Source of the DNA: Hyparrhenia diplandra
Taxonomy: Eukaryota; Streptophyta; Magnoliopsida; Poales; Poaceae
Assembly: GCA_015847255.1 (NCBI GenBank)
Contig: JADLZK010012248.1
Location: forward strand, 62,001 to 126,000
DNA: 64,000 bases
Direction of reading: 5' to 3'
A program made the position numbers and the translations under genes. The notes under the pieces were generated by a model. That model worked only from the letters and a program-made list of their open reading frames with translations, did no database searches and was not told the DNA's origin. This document shows positions 23,749 to 35,345 of the stretch, in pieces. The first letter of the stretch is position 1. Each line of letters opens with the position of its first letter.

Positions 23749-23870
23749 TGTCATGACCCAGAATTGGGCCAGCCCGGGAAGGGCTAATTGGGCCTGACGC
23801 GACGGCCGCCGGCCCAAGAGGGGGCCAGGGCGTGCATCCCACAAACATTCTTGCATGGGATATACCGCAC
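23749..23870. mobile_element. LTR-like fragment starting TGTCATGACCC
   Basis: It begins TGTCATGACCCAGAATTGGG and is GC-rich, unlike flanking DNA. The left terminus resembles that at 8768. The right end is not defined; no matching GGGTGTTACA or target duplication follows, so a deletion probably removed it together with the D1 body. Confidence 0.45.
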
Positions 23871-24413
23871 ATCCCACAAACATTGTGTACAAGCTACAGC
23901 TAGATGATGCTTATAGACCCTGGTTTGGTTGGGGTGGTGCATGCGGAAGCTCTATTTGGTTCCTAGCAAGTAGCACTTAGCTTGCCAAGAGTGCAGTGTA
24001 TTCTCCTCTACATGTTGGCCAGACATGCTGTGAGCCAAAGATGTTGTATATGTGACGTATAGTGCCTTAAGAACTACTTAAAAAACTGAGGATTGACATC
24101 ATTGAGGTAATACATGGTAAACCCAAAAAGAACGATGGTTTACAGTCATTTGGGACTACTGTAACATCCTACATGCTCTGGGTTGACATAGAAATTAAAG
24201 CGACTAGGCTTGAAGTTTGGCCTTGTGAGCAAAAAAACTTAAAGGATTTTCTTGTTTTGGTTGATTTGAGAACCCTTTGAAAAGACGTTCAAGGGGTGTG
24301 CTTGAAAATTGTCGAGAGAGGGAATGATGGTTATGCATTTTATTTACAAATGTTATTCAGTCATTATTCCATTCAAATTGTTAAAAAAAGTAATTGTTCC
24401 CACCGGTACAATT

Positions 24414-24441
24414 AGAGAGAGAGAAAGAGAGCGAGAGAGAG
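24414..24441. repeat. imperfect (AG)n tract
   Basis: AG units with two interruptions (GAAAGAG and GCGAG). It lies just before duplicated block E copy 2. Confidence 0.9.
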
Positions 24442-24524
24442 CAATGGCCAATGGCACAATTAGAACAATTCAAGAACAGCCCATGCTTATCCCAAACCCA
24501 AGCCGGTATCATCCATCAGACCAC

Positions 24525-24850
24525 CAATTCCCTTCCTTCCTAGTCTGTTTGTTGTCATGCGAGCTGACAAAGCAGCTGACGTTCACGGCTGCTCATCCAT
24601 TGGAGGATACTTTGTCGTGCGGCTGTTCCTCACATCTTTAACGTCTTATTATGGCATGGAGTGAGCAAGAAGCGCAGATCTCTTCATGCCAAGTTTACTA
24701 GGCTGCGACGTACTGCGGTGTTGTCGTCATGGTGAGCCCATTATTGTGTCTCCGGACTCTCACAAAACATGATCCGCGGTCTCCGTCCAAAGTTGTCATA
24801 CCTCATGAAAAAATGAATCGGCATCGAATGATTTGCTACAAGCAATCGTC
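24525..24850. repeat. duplicated block E, copy 2
   Basis: Second copy of 17005-17400, with several short indels. After it the two loci diverge: no E-type target site is found here. Confidence 0.75.
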
Positions 24851-24923
24851 GCGCCAGCCAAATCAGCTGGTACGACATCATGTATGTTTCCACAATATAC
24901 ATAAACACTTTTCATGGAAACAT

Positions 24924-25006
24924 ATGTGGAACAAACGCTGAACAAGTAGTATGTTTCATGGAAACGATGAACAAATAGTATGTGGAACAAACGATGAACA
25001 AATCGT
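24924..25006. repeat. tandem repeat, three units of 27-29 bp
   Basis: Three adjoining units each contain a GGAAAC or GGAACAAAC then GATGAACAAATAGT-like segment (24924-24950, 24951-24979, 24980-25006). Confidence 0.8.
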
Positions 25007-25489
25007 GTGTCGCCCAAATCAACTGGTACCTCTGCCATGGTCGCTTGTCGGTGTTTGTAAGGAACATATTAAAGCTGGTTGAAATTATTTCAAATAAGGA
25101 AATGACTAGAGCAGAGGATACCATCTTAAGTAGTTAGCCATAAAAGACGTTCCGACATGTGTAATTTACTAGAGTTTCGCACCAACTATACAGTTTCCAG
25201 ACAGACCCTACATAGCATTGTTCTATTTTGCTTGGTTGGCAGTTGCAAAGTAAGCATTTTAACAGTCCTTGAGGAGATAGCAAGAGCCAAGAGGTATATG
25301 AAGCTCAAATTTGGTAGATAGGTAACTACGGAAGTCATACTTGACTACACAAGGACAACAACCACCGATGTTCAATTTGTCACACCATTATTTTTCGGGT
25401 CTCGTGTCGGCAAGCACATGAATCTGCAAGCCATGGTGGGCTAGAACACATCGATGTCCTTGTTTTGTATTCTTGATTGAAGCAGCAAC

Positions 25490-27037
25490 CAACATGTGCA
25501 GGATTTACAACCTATCATTGACAAAATCATCAAGAGGATTGAAGGCTGGAAGGGTAGGCTCCTGTCTTATGCAGGAAGACTTACCTTGCTTAAAGCTTGC
25601 CTATCAAGTATACCTATATACCTTCTCTCGATTATCAAGTTTCCTAGATGGGCTATTGATATGATAAATTCCCATATGGGGCACTTTTTCTGGAATGATA
25701 GCCCTGTACACCGCAAGTATCACCTTGCTAACTGGCAATTAGTTTCCCAGAAGGAGGATGGGGGCCTTGGAGTCCTGGACATGAAGTTTAAATCTTTCCC
25801 TCGATGATGCTATCTGGAAGGATATAATAGATTATAAGTATAAAACAAATAAACCAAATATCCTTTGCTGTCCTGATGGGAATGCTTCTCCTTTCGGGAA
25901 AGGAGTTATGTGGGCTGTTAAGGCGTCCTTGTTGGGTATTAGATGGGTCTTCGGGGATGGAAAGAAAATTAGGTTCTGGGAAGATGTCTGGTTTGGAAAT
26001 ATTAATCTAGCTACTGTTTTCTGGCCCTTATATGTAATAAATGAGCAGCAGGGTAAAACCATCAGTGAGGTATGGGATGGTGAAAACCTTATGCTTACAT
26101 TTAGAAGAACTGTCTCAGCTAGAATTATGAACTCTTGGCTTGAGCTTTGTAGTATCATGGAGTCTATATGTCTGACAAATGAGGAGGATCACATTCTTTG
26201 GAGCTATACTTCCAATGGCAGGTACTCTGTACAGTCTCTATATGCTGTGATTAACCAAAGGGGGGTTAAACCTCAGTTTAGAGTGCTGTGTGGAAAGTAA
26301 CTATTCCACCTAGACTAGAGTTCAAATTTTCCTGTGGTTGTTATAATAACAAGTTGCTGACAAGGGATAACTTGGCAAAAAGGAGGCCTGTGAATGACCC
26401 CTCTTGTCTGTTTTGTACTGAAAATGAATCTATAAACCATCTTTTCTTTCAGGGGTTTGTGGCCAAGTATATCTGGAATATTGTAAATGAATTGTTAAAT
26501 TCAGACATTGGTAGAGACTGAATCTGTTGCTCGGTTATGGGTTGCGCATAAAGCGCCATGTTGTGACGAATGCTATTTCCTCTGCTGTGCTTTGGTCAAT
26601 CTAGAAATTGAGGAATGAAATGTGTTTTCAGGGCCTGGTTTGGTCAGGAATGAAAAGGCTTATGCTTCGGATTGGAGGAATGACCAGGAGATGGCTTCCT
26701 CTCTTCAATCAAGAATCGGTGCCAGCGCTGGAGGGATTCGTCAGGCAATTGGAGTCCAGAGCGGGTATGCTGCCTCAACTGATGTAGATGTCGGAGGCAA
26801 CCAGCTCATCATCAAGGTCGGCTCCATCGGATGTGCAGCCCTGGGATTCAGCCACTACGAGCTCGCCTAGTCTATCTGTTTGAGTTCTGTCAATTTGTAA
26901 TCCTGGGTCTGTAAGGGCTGTTGAGTTGCCGTGTGAGTAGGCTGTTGGATTTGCAAAACTGTACTCGAATGCTTTTTGCTTTTGTAATACAAAAGCAGGG
27001 GAGCTCTGCAAAAAAAAAAAAAAAAAAAAAAAAAAAA
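25490..27037 (+). mobile_element. decayed L1 LINE 3' part with poly(A)
   Basis: The end of an L1 ORF2 (see next entry) is followed by a 3' region and 28 A at 27010-27037. The 5' end is truncated near 25490. I could not find a convincing target duplication. It lies in the gap between cluster segments and separates block E copy 2 from the Helitron. Confidence 0.8.
25496..26521 (+). pseudogene. L1 ORF2 fragment with frameshifts
   Basis: Three overlapping frames together give the connection and zf-RVT regions of a plant L1. The first reads GWKGRLLSYAGRLTLLKACL and SIPIYLLSIIKFPRWAI, then KEDGGLGVLDMK. The second (around 25908-26300) has RFWEDVWFGNINLA and NGRYSVQSLYAVI. The third has VTIPPRLEF, LTRDNLAKRRPVNDPSCLFC and INHLFF. 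Frameshifts lie near 25800 and 26285, and the last metal-binding Cys is Gly. It is dead. Related to, but clearly diverged from, the LINE at 1998. Confidence 0.9.
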
Positions 27038-27792
27038 GACAGTGTTGGAGCATCGGTGCTGACTGTTGTCGGTACCAATGCTGAGTTTCAGATTTTGTCT
27101 ATCCGAGGCATGTTCTATCCACGGTACTCAAAGAGTAATAAATAAATAGTTTCCCAACCGTCCTGCACGGTGGTCTGATAGCTCTGATGATGATGGTTGG
27201 GTCTGATGGCTCTGATGATGCTCACACTGTATACTAAAGTCACTGAAATTCGTTTCAGCACTGGTAACGCTGTGCATGTAGTCTAACATGGAAGGACACA
27301 ATGGCTTTCATAGAAAATAAAACGTTCTTATGATTGAAGGACACATTGCCTGTCCTCTGCTCTTGTCATTTCACCGCATAAATTTATTTCAAACTTAAAT
27401 TCATGCTTCCATAGAAAATAGAAATACTTCTGCACAATGAATCATTATGTTAACGCTGATACAAACCAATCCATTTTTTTGTATTTGGGAACCTAGTTTT
27501 GCAAAATTTGGGAACCTAGTTTTGCAAGACGTACTGAGCGATGAAGCTTTTCTGCTGAAGAACCAACCTATCAGTGTGACACGGAAAACAAAGACAAATA
27601 AGTATACCAACAAGCCTAAGACAAGAATGATGATAATGAGAAGATTCAAAAGAACTGGAAATGAGACCTCTGCTCTAGCTGGTCGTATAACTTTTTGGCC
27701 AATAAAAGCAAAAGAATGTTTCCTCAGTTATCACATTTAACTCTCTTATTTGTATCTTTGTAAGTATGTATATCATTGACACAACTATTATA
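27038..27792. other. no gene; contains sequence shared with 18030-18180
   Basis: Bases 27480-27620 (GGGAACCTAGTTTTGCAAG, GATGAAGCTTTT, GAAGAACCAACCTATCAGTG) match 18045-18180. The motif TTTGGGAACCTAGTTTTGCAA occurs twice in tandem here. Otherwise nothing recognised. Confidence 0.5.
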
Positions 27793-30686
27793 CTAGTCCA
27801 TCAACCCGTGCTCCGCACGGGCTAAAATCTTATAAGGGATAACAACTTTAGCTATTGTAAATGTCTCTTATAATAAATTCTTTTGTATTAAATGTTAACA
27901 CAATAGGCATAAAAGATACTATGTAGTCTTTGTGGTGAACTTATCTATTATAGATCTAATTGTTTTTCATCCATAATTTACCATATCACAAATCTAAAAT
28001 TTGAATTTCAACATTACCCTTATTGGCTACTATAGATTTTTTAGCCCTTAATTTAAGTTTAAACTAACACGGGAGACATAAGCATGAGTTATTCATTGTT
28101 TCTAACTAATAAAGGGTACTTGTATTTAATTCGTGTTTTTTCCTGTTTCTCTTTTTTTATCACAATAGATACTATGTAGTCTCAGTCCAGTTGTCATAGC
28201 CATGTCAATTATTGATCTATATTTTTTCATCCATATCATAGTTTTTGTTTCTTTTTATGGCACCACTATGTATTTTGAACATACATTTAATTAAAAAATT
28301 AGCATAAATTATGGTTGTTGTGAATATTGATAACAGTGTTAATGATAATTTCAGTGGCTGCAAGATTATCTATCATGATAGTTGGTGAATAATTAGATAT
28401 AAGTTTAGTTTGACTTTAGATCGATGACTAAATTAAATTAAGATTAATGGGTTAAACATTATGTTGTTTTACATATACAAAGGATGGATAATATATCGGG
28501 TGGCTATTATTATTAGTGGTATTAGAGTCAACCAAAAAGACATGGCCATATAATTGTATTTTTTGTGAGAAGCACTTTACATGCCAAATGTAGTAACATC
28601 CAGTGCCTATTATTATCTAGCTAGCTCTATAAGTTGTCTATTTTTGGTCTTGTAAGGATTAACGTGAGTGCTCCACTGCATTTATAGTTAGAATGTCTAG
28701 GATTTATCCTTTTTTTCTAGCATTGAAACCTAACCCTAAGTTATATAAAAAATTATCGCATTGCTTTTCTGTAAACATCATAAATCAAATTTTATGTGTT
28801 GAAGTTTAGTCTATTTGTTGTAATTTCTTATAAACACATTGAGTTGTAAATATTCATTCAAGCATTGATTTTTCTATGTTACTGAAGATAGGTCTCTGCT
28901 TTAGTTTATAATGTGATATCTTTAGTTTACAATGTGACGCTCAAGATGTTGAACTTTATTATATCAAAGAGCATACTTTATGTATATTTGATTATAGTTT
29001 GAAATATGTATATTTATTCTTTAGAGGTAGATTTAAGAGATATTTTAATTTCTCTTGTATAACGGTCGAGGTGGGTAACTTTATATATTCCTACATATTG
29101 ACTTATGTTTGTAATTTGAATGTAAAGTTAGAGGTCACATTGTTTATACTCTTACATAATGGTAGATGCGGTTAATTTATAAAATATATTAGTAGATTCG
29201 TTTAAGTTATCTTTTGTAATGGCCGAGGTGTATGTTCAGTTACAAATTTAGGAGGTTATTTTATATTCATTTATAATAGCCCAAGAAGGTTAATTTTGAA
29301 AAAAAAAACTTTGGGAGTTACTTTGAGTTATCGCTCATAATAACATACATTCATAATTTTGATGCAAATTAGGAGTTATTTAGGACCCTCTTTGAATCAA
29401 TGAACTGCAAAAACTAACAGAATGGTTGTCAAACAGATGGATTCCTTGTTCCAAGTCTTCTATTTAATGGGTAGGTGTTTCTGTTTATTGTGAGATTTTT
29501 AGTATTTTATTTGCAGCACATCGATCTAGTGATATACAATGTAGAAGCTAGCCTCAAATGAGTAATACTCTGTCCATTCTACTATGTAAGGCACAGCTTA
29601 ACCTCACATGGTCTCCCAAAATACCTTACGACTACCTATTTATTTTATTTTATACTATTTCTAATTTATGTATGATAATTGGATAGCATATTTAGTTACA
29701 ATATTTAACCATATAATTTATATGCTATAACAATTTGAAATTGTTACTAATTGCAGACGTTCATGTTCGTTAGTTAATGTATGAAAAAAGCTGATCAACT
29801 GGGTACATAATGTTTGGTTTTGGTTAATAATATTTTAATAACAAATCCCCAATAGAATCTCAATAATCTATTTATATGACATCATTTATAACCGATCAAC
29901 CTCAGCAATTAAGATTGTAAAAGAAAGCGATATATGCTAGATTGCCTCGAAAGGCGGTTTTGACAGTCTAGAAGTCTAGAAAATCAGAACAATTTTCCTC
30001 AACTACATGAAACAAAGAAATCATCTATCCACCCATACTTACTACTACATCTATCCTCTTTTTATAAAGCGCACATGCATGTTAAGGCTTAAACTTCAAT
30101 TTTCTAATAATCTAATCAACATTAAAGATGAGTACCTATTTGCTTGACGAAGGAACAGGAGGCTGGGGTCGTTGCCGCACACACGCTCATGGATCCACGC
30201 ACAAACCGCAGCCTACAGGCTACATGCATACGTCAATGCCCTTGTTGTTTAATTTCACACCGCCATGCACACCCTGCATGTAGTGCTGCCCGCCAACACC
30301 CTGCTGCATGCGGAGGAGATCGATTCTGCCGCATGCTCTCCTGCTCGCTGTATCTTGATCTGGCTGCTCGACTTTCTTTGGTGAATTCAGATTGATATAA
30401 ACGGGTTACGTGGGGAGCCGTCAACGTGGTTCACGTGAATTGAGATTGATTAGATGGGGGTTACCGGGATCTTTAGCAAATATATTTTATTTATTATAAT
30501 GGCAGAGGTGGGTAATTTTGTACAAAATAAAATAGATCCAATGGTTAAAGATAGCTAAGTCTTGTGATTTGATGGCCGGATGTTTCGATTAACGTGAGAT
30601 TTTCTAGCATTTATCTATTTTTATAACGTATCTGGTGAGAATTAACGTGGTGCCTTCGTTGGAGCCTCCAATTAGTAATAGTAAGT
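27793..30686 (-). mobile_element. non-autonomous Helitron (minus orientation)
   Basis: Read on the minus strand, the right end is a perfect 7-bp hairpin (CCCGTGC, loop GGA, GCACGGG; 27805-27821) followed by TTGATGGA and CTAG at 27793, next to T. This is the hairpin plus CTRR signature of a Helitron 3' end. The other end near 30686 reads TTACTATTACTAATTGGAGG on the minus strand, similar to Helitron 5' ends, though the initial TC is not intact. The interior is AT-rich with no RepHel protein and recurring GAGGTGGGTAA words. The 5' boundary is approximate. Confidence 0.65.
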
Positions 30687-31212
30687 ACCGGTACATGGAG
30701 TTGCATGAGAGGTTGACACCGTTCAACATAAAACTCTCAATGAAGTTGCATCATAGCATGCATACATCAATTAATTGATGATTTGGAAAATATTATTGTC
30801 TTGATGAGGAGATACTCAAGTCGTGCAGTGTTGTTTGAATGTCACTACAATGAGGAGTTGCATAATGTACTTGTGGGTTATGTTCTTGTGTTTCTTTCAA
30901 AACTAATAACTCAACATGTGTGAGATGTGTTTATGTTCATAGCCGTTACTTGCTGAGTTTATCTCACCCCTTTAATTCTTTACAGGTGTATAATCATATT
31001 TGCCAAGCATGATGGGCTGGGGACATAGATGCACGCACATGTGACTTCATCACCACCTGAATTAAATGTTCGTGTTTAAAGAATTCAATTTCCAATGCAG
31101 AACTTTTCTAAGTTAAAGTATTATTAACCTTAGCTTAATCATGTAGTTATGGTGTATTAATTGAGTGTTGTGTCTCGTCTAGTTGAGGTTTAAATAGTTA
31201 TCCATATATGGT
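30687..31212. other. no recognised gene
   Basis: AT-rich sequence between the Helitron and the L1 tail; no supported feature. Confidence 0.4.
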
Positions 31213-31802
31213 GATTCTGCTAAACCACCGCTGTTGTCGGATTTCTGTCAGTCAAAGAAATGGAGCAAACCTGATGCTGGGAAGCTGAAAATAAACTCGG
31301 ATGGGGCATTTATGCAATCGTCCGGAGCTGGGGCGTGGGGCTTTGTTATCCGGGATGATCAAGGGGCTGTGAGAAGAGCAGGAGCGGGTCGTGTCGGTGC
31401 TCCAAGGGGCCTTCCACGCAGAACTACTCGGATGCCTCGAAGGCTTGAAGATGGCAGCCCAGCTGGGGTTGTCTGAAGTTATTCTGGAGACTGATGCGCA
31501 GATGGTGAAGTCGGTGATCGAGGGGGATGAGTACCGTCTATCTTCGCTAGGAGGTATCATCACTGAGATACAACACCTTGTGTCCCTGGAGTTCTCGTCC
31601 TGTTTAATATGTTACTGTCCCCGTGAATGTAATAAGCTAGCGCATGAGATCGCTTCTTTAGGTTATAATCTACCCGGTGATGAATGTGTCACCAGGGATA
31701 TTGTACCCCAAACTCTAGAGGTTTTGGTGTCCAGCGATGCCGCTGTGACAGATGAGTAATGGAAAGGCAAAACGTTTCAAAAAAAAAAAAAAAAAAAAAA
31801 AA
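31213..31802 (+). mobile_element. L1 RNase H tail with poly(A)
   Basis: A short 5'-truncated L1 piece keeps only the terminal RNase H-like domain, a short 3' UTR and 24 A at 31779-31802. No target duplication was identified. It differs from the other two L1 fragments, which retain the zf-RVT part. Confidence 0.75.
31234..31759 (+). pseudogene. RNase H-like (RVT_3) domain, one frameshift
   Basis: The first frame reads WSKPDAGKLKINSDGAF and GAWGFVIRDDQGAVRRAGAG. After a frameshift between about 31380 and 31395 it continues SVLQGAFHAELLGCLEGLKM, ILETDAQMVKSVI and ECNKLAHEIASL, then a stop at 31757. Acidic residues in SDG, AE and ETD and the late AH match the RNase H active-site pattern of plant LINE-type RVT_3 domains. 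A single frameshift makes it a pseudogene. Confidence 0.85.
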
Positions 31803-32940
31803 GATTGTAACCCTATGTTCAACTATTTTTTTCTCTACCATAAAAAAATACGATAAGTAAGCTAATAGTAAATAGTATTTGGGTTTCTATGAGCAACAGC
31901 GTTGCAACTTTTTGACATGACAAGCAGTATGTGCAGCAGTTTTCATAAATTATATAGACCAAAGTATGGTAAAATTTTGTACAGCAGTGATGTGCCACTT
32001 ATTTTTTCCACTATGTGTTCATTGTGCAGATTTCATCATTGGATCATATTCATACTTCACTATTTGTTGTTTATGCAGTGTGGAGTATATTTTTCTTATT
32101 AAATAAAACAATTTTTTCCAACCAGAAATTAATTGGTAAGTAGTTTACCTCTTGATTTTTTTTGCAATACGACAATGAGAAATAGCACATATGCCAATAA
32201 TTGAGTAATTCAAAGACTTTGGTCTGATTTAATTTGTTGAGTGTCTAGAAGTTGTAATTCGGGACCGAAAGGGTCCACAATAGTATGTTAGAAAAAAAAA
32301 TAAATCACAATATTTTGTTTGGAAGAAATATCGAAATAGTCCTACCACTTCAACACGGTTAATTGGAACAATATTACTTAAAAATAAATTACATTTCTAC
32401 ATGTTTAGTGAATTTAAAATGCAGAATTATCTTTTGTATCCAATATCTAAAAATGTAATAAACCATTCATTTTGCAATAAATTCTGATAGTTTTGAGAGA
32501 ATGTAACAAAACATTTCAGCGGCATGTGATTTGTACTAGTTTATAGGAATTCATGGACTGAAAGTGTAGGATGCCATAATAAAGAGACCATTATAGAGAA
32601 ATGGAGTTTCATTGGTTGAGTTGTTTCTTTCATAATTGCACTTTGGATGTATTACCCATAATTGCCTAAAAGAAACAAGTGAAACCTACCGGGATAGGCA
32701 CTAAAGCAGCATGTCAATATATATATTTAATAAAAGCAAGTTTTTTGAACAAAAATATTAACATCAACCTGTTTAAAAAAAATACATATAGGGTATATTC
32801 AGTGAAGAGAATTGAATAAAACTATTTAGATGTTGTAGTGTTTGATGCATTCTTTTATTAAAACATGCATTTGAAAAAAAACTACAAGTTTAATTTATGA
32901 CAATGTTAAAGTAGAGCTTGAAACAAAAGTGAGTGTATAT
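31803..32940. other. AT-rich spacer, no recognised gene
   Basis: Low-complexity AT-rich DNA with no conserved ORF, target site or recognised terminus. Confidence 0.5.
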
Positions 32941-34043
32941 CACTACTACTCAAAAATATTAAACTTGACGGTTTTCTTTTACTTACAATGATGGTTTTTA
33001 TAACCAAAACCAATAAAAGGCCACGGTTAATCATCAATTAACTTTGCAGGTTTCTAGAACCACCAAAAACCACCATGGTTAATTAGAAAAAAACATCCCT
33101 ATGAAACCTTAATAGGCCTGGATTTGGGTTTTGGGTGCCACCGCCGGATCTACTCCCGCCGGCGCCGGATCCGGCTCCTACTGGCGTGCCCTGCCGCCAG
33201 ATCCATCTCCTCTTCCACCGTCGATGGTAGCTCCGTCTTTGGAAGGTGGTGGATCTGGGCTAGGGATGGTCGATCCTGCAGCTGCCGGGTGCGCTTGTGC
33301 GAGGGCTGCTGCCTCGTCCTCTACCCGACCCATGTGCGTTGCTCCTGCCACGCCTGTCGGGCGTGCTCATGTGAGGGCCACCACCGCGTCCTCCAACCCT
33401 ACGAACGTGGCTCTATCCACCGCCGCTGTCGCCCCGAAGGCCACCACCGCCGGATCCGCTCGAAGGGAGACCGGGTCTAGCCACCATGCCATTGGATCTG
33501 GCCTCCAAGCCGTCATATCCGTGAGCGGAGGGTGCGCGGCGGCCACCGTTTGTAGATAGGAGGTACGTGCCACTGGTCCACCAAGTCTCCCCACCGCCGT
33601 CCACCATACCGAGGAGGGGGGGGAGAGAGGAGTTAGCCATGGGGGAGAGGGAGGCGAGTTTGGTAGAGGGTGAGTCTAGGGTGGCGAATACGGGAGGGAG
33701 TTAGGCGAGGAGAGGGTGAGTCCAGAGAGGCGAGTTTGGGCCAAGGAGGGGAGGGGACAAGCTGCCGTACAGGAGGGAAGGGAGGAGTGGGAGTGGAGAA
33801 CGGTAGTGGGTTAGTGTTTTTTGGCTCTCGCTATATATATGCAACAATTCTGGGCCTTAGATGGGCTGTTTGGGCCCGTATTAACCATGTCGGTTAATTT
33901 ATAAAACCACCACAGTTAATTGATTTATCGTGGGGGTTATAAAAAATACCACGGTTAATCGAGGCATTAAACGTGGTGGGCTTTTGAAAAACCACCACGG
34001 TAAATAAATTGGAAATGTCTTGTAAAAGATTTTTTAAGTAGTG
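32941..34043. mobile_element. small CACTA transposon 2 (TSD TAT)
   Basis: It starts CACTACTACTCAAAAATATT and, in reverse complement, ends CACTACTTAAAAAATCTTTT. TAT precedes (32938-32940) and follows (34044-34046). Near both ends are repeated ACCACCATGGTTAATT / ACCACGGTTAATC words. The middle (33120-33830) is GC-rich, possibly captured from a gene start; its Ala/Ser/Gly-rich frames are compositional. At 1.1 kb it is non-autonomous. It sits about 60 bp upstream of the A2 TATA box. Confidence 0.9.
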
Positions 34044-34104
34044 TATATCCATGTTATGATATCCAGAATCTTCGGTGCCCTCCTTCCCATGATCACCGCC
34101 CCCC

Positions 34105-34111
34105 TATATAT
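34105..34111 (+). promoter_or_regulatory. A2 TATA box
   Basis: TATATAT after CCGCCCCCC, equal in position to ATTATATC in A1; 146 bp before the A2 site. Confidence 0.55.
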
Positions 34112-34139
34112 CTTAGAGGTGGCAGGAGCACAATAGCTA

Positions 34140-34519
34140 GCATATCGCCCCAAAGTGACACCACAGAAAAGCAGAGGAATATCTACCAAACCGTATACTA
34201 GTGCTAGTAGTAGTTTAGAATCAATCTGAAGAGTGCACAACAAGAATTGTTGGGGATAGGAAGCATGAGGAAACATCTTTGGAGCGCTGTCGAGGGAACC
34301 AGTAGAATATTGGAAGTGATGCATGCACTTCATTCTACTTGATCCACAAATCTGTAGGATCTCGGCTACCTTTGCTGTAGCGATCTGTGATGCCTTGGCG
34401 AAGCTGCTGCTTTTCATTTGCATGGGAGGTGATCGTGAAAGAACTTGGGTCAGTGCTTTGTACTGCACATCTCCTTGACATGTAGTAAAAACATGGCCCG
34501 GTCATACAAATTCTGATCA
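34140..34519 (+). ncRNA. candidate 21-PHAS precursor A2, fused to a B remnant
   Basis: The leader and site (34251-34272, GGGGATAGGAAGCATGAGGAA) are as in A1 and A3. At about 34520 the A body (TTCTGATCACAAC) passes directly into sequence that in B2 lies after its site (CGAACAAGGCAA... TTTGTCTTGCTTC). A deletion therefore removed the end of A2 and the B promoter and target. Confidence 0.5.
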
Positions 34520-34881
34520 CAACGAACGAGGCAAGGGGTGTGTTTGTCTTGCTTCCTCACATGAACAATATATACTTCTGTTGTCATCGCCCACTGAATC
34601 TGCATTGCTGTAATCTTGTTAGAGGTACTACAACATGAATGAACCTCCGAAAACAAACGTCGAAACATCAGAAATTATGTGCAAGATGTATCACAGAGGA
34701 GCTTCATGCCCGGGCACTGCATATGTGTATGATTGTTGTCATTATTTTTTGTTAAGAGACACATAAAGTTTTAATGTTGATATGGATGCAGGCTTTATAA
34801 ATAACTCACCTGGGGAAATTAACGCTGCAAGCATCCAATTTATTTTGCTAGAAAGGAAGCATTTCAGCCCAACTATCTGTA

Positions 34882-34960
34882 ACCAGTGACTATAATAAAT
34901 ATTCCACGTGAGTCTCATATCCTTTTTAATTTTCCACTTTTCTGCCGGCACTCTCCTATT
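34882..34960 (+). promoter_or_regulatory. C2 promoter module with G-box
   Basis: ACCAGTGACT at 34882, CACGTG at 34905-34910, then TCATATCCTTT and TTTCCACTTTTCTGCCGGCA. The C-type ACATATA TATA element is lost (CTATTACACGTCG), so promoter strength may be reduced. Confidence 0.55.
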
Positions 34961-34984
34961 ACACGTCGAGTCAAAACTATACTC

Positions 34985-35345
34985 AATTTGACATGCTGCT
35001 TAACTACCCCATATCGGTGGAAGAGCAAGCATAGTGCAATTTTTTAGAAATTGGAGGCGTCTGGAATGTCTCCTGCAGTGTTGGAATGAGAAGTCGAGAA
35101 GGCTTGCTTCCACACATGGCCAAGCTACAGGCACGGCACGCCAAAAGCTCTGCAGAAGTTGTGACATGTTGTGGAAGCCACCCAAACAGGCCCAGTACAG
35201 TGAACAAAAAAAAGGTTTGTTATAGTGAAGGTGTTGGACATGGAGTATTTTTTAGGGAAGTGCCATTTGTTGAAGATCACAACCATATAGAGAGATTCAC
35301 AAAGTATGGACAAAAGTCTACTAACAGAAAAATTGCAAATCTTTT
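34985..35345 (+). ncRNA. candidate 21-PHAS precursor C2
   Basis: Site 35045-35066: TAGAAATTG, GAGGCGTC, TGGAA; 18 of 22. The short ORF of C1 is destroyed (GTG start, early TAG) while the target remains, which argues the conserved element is the site rather than a peptide. The body to 35345 is highly similar to C1. Confidence 0.65.

Noticed and set aside
27010..27037. Poly(A) as the end of a processed host mRNA
   Set aside because: The sequence just upstream follows an L1 ORF2 zf-RVT domain, so it is the LINE tail.
33124..33897. Ala/Gly/Ser-rich ORFs in CACTA 2, and similar ones at 18217-18850
   Set aside because: The two element copies do not preserve the same frame, and composition explains the open frames.
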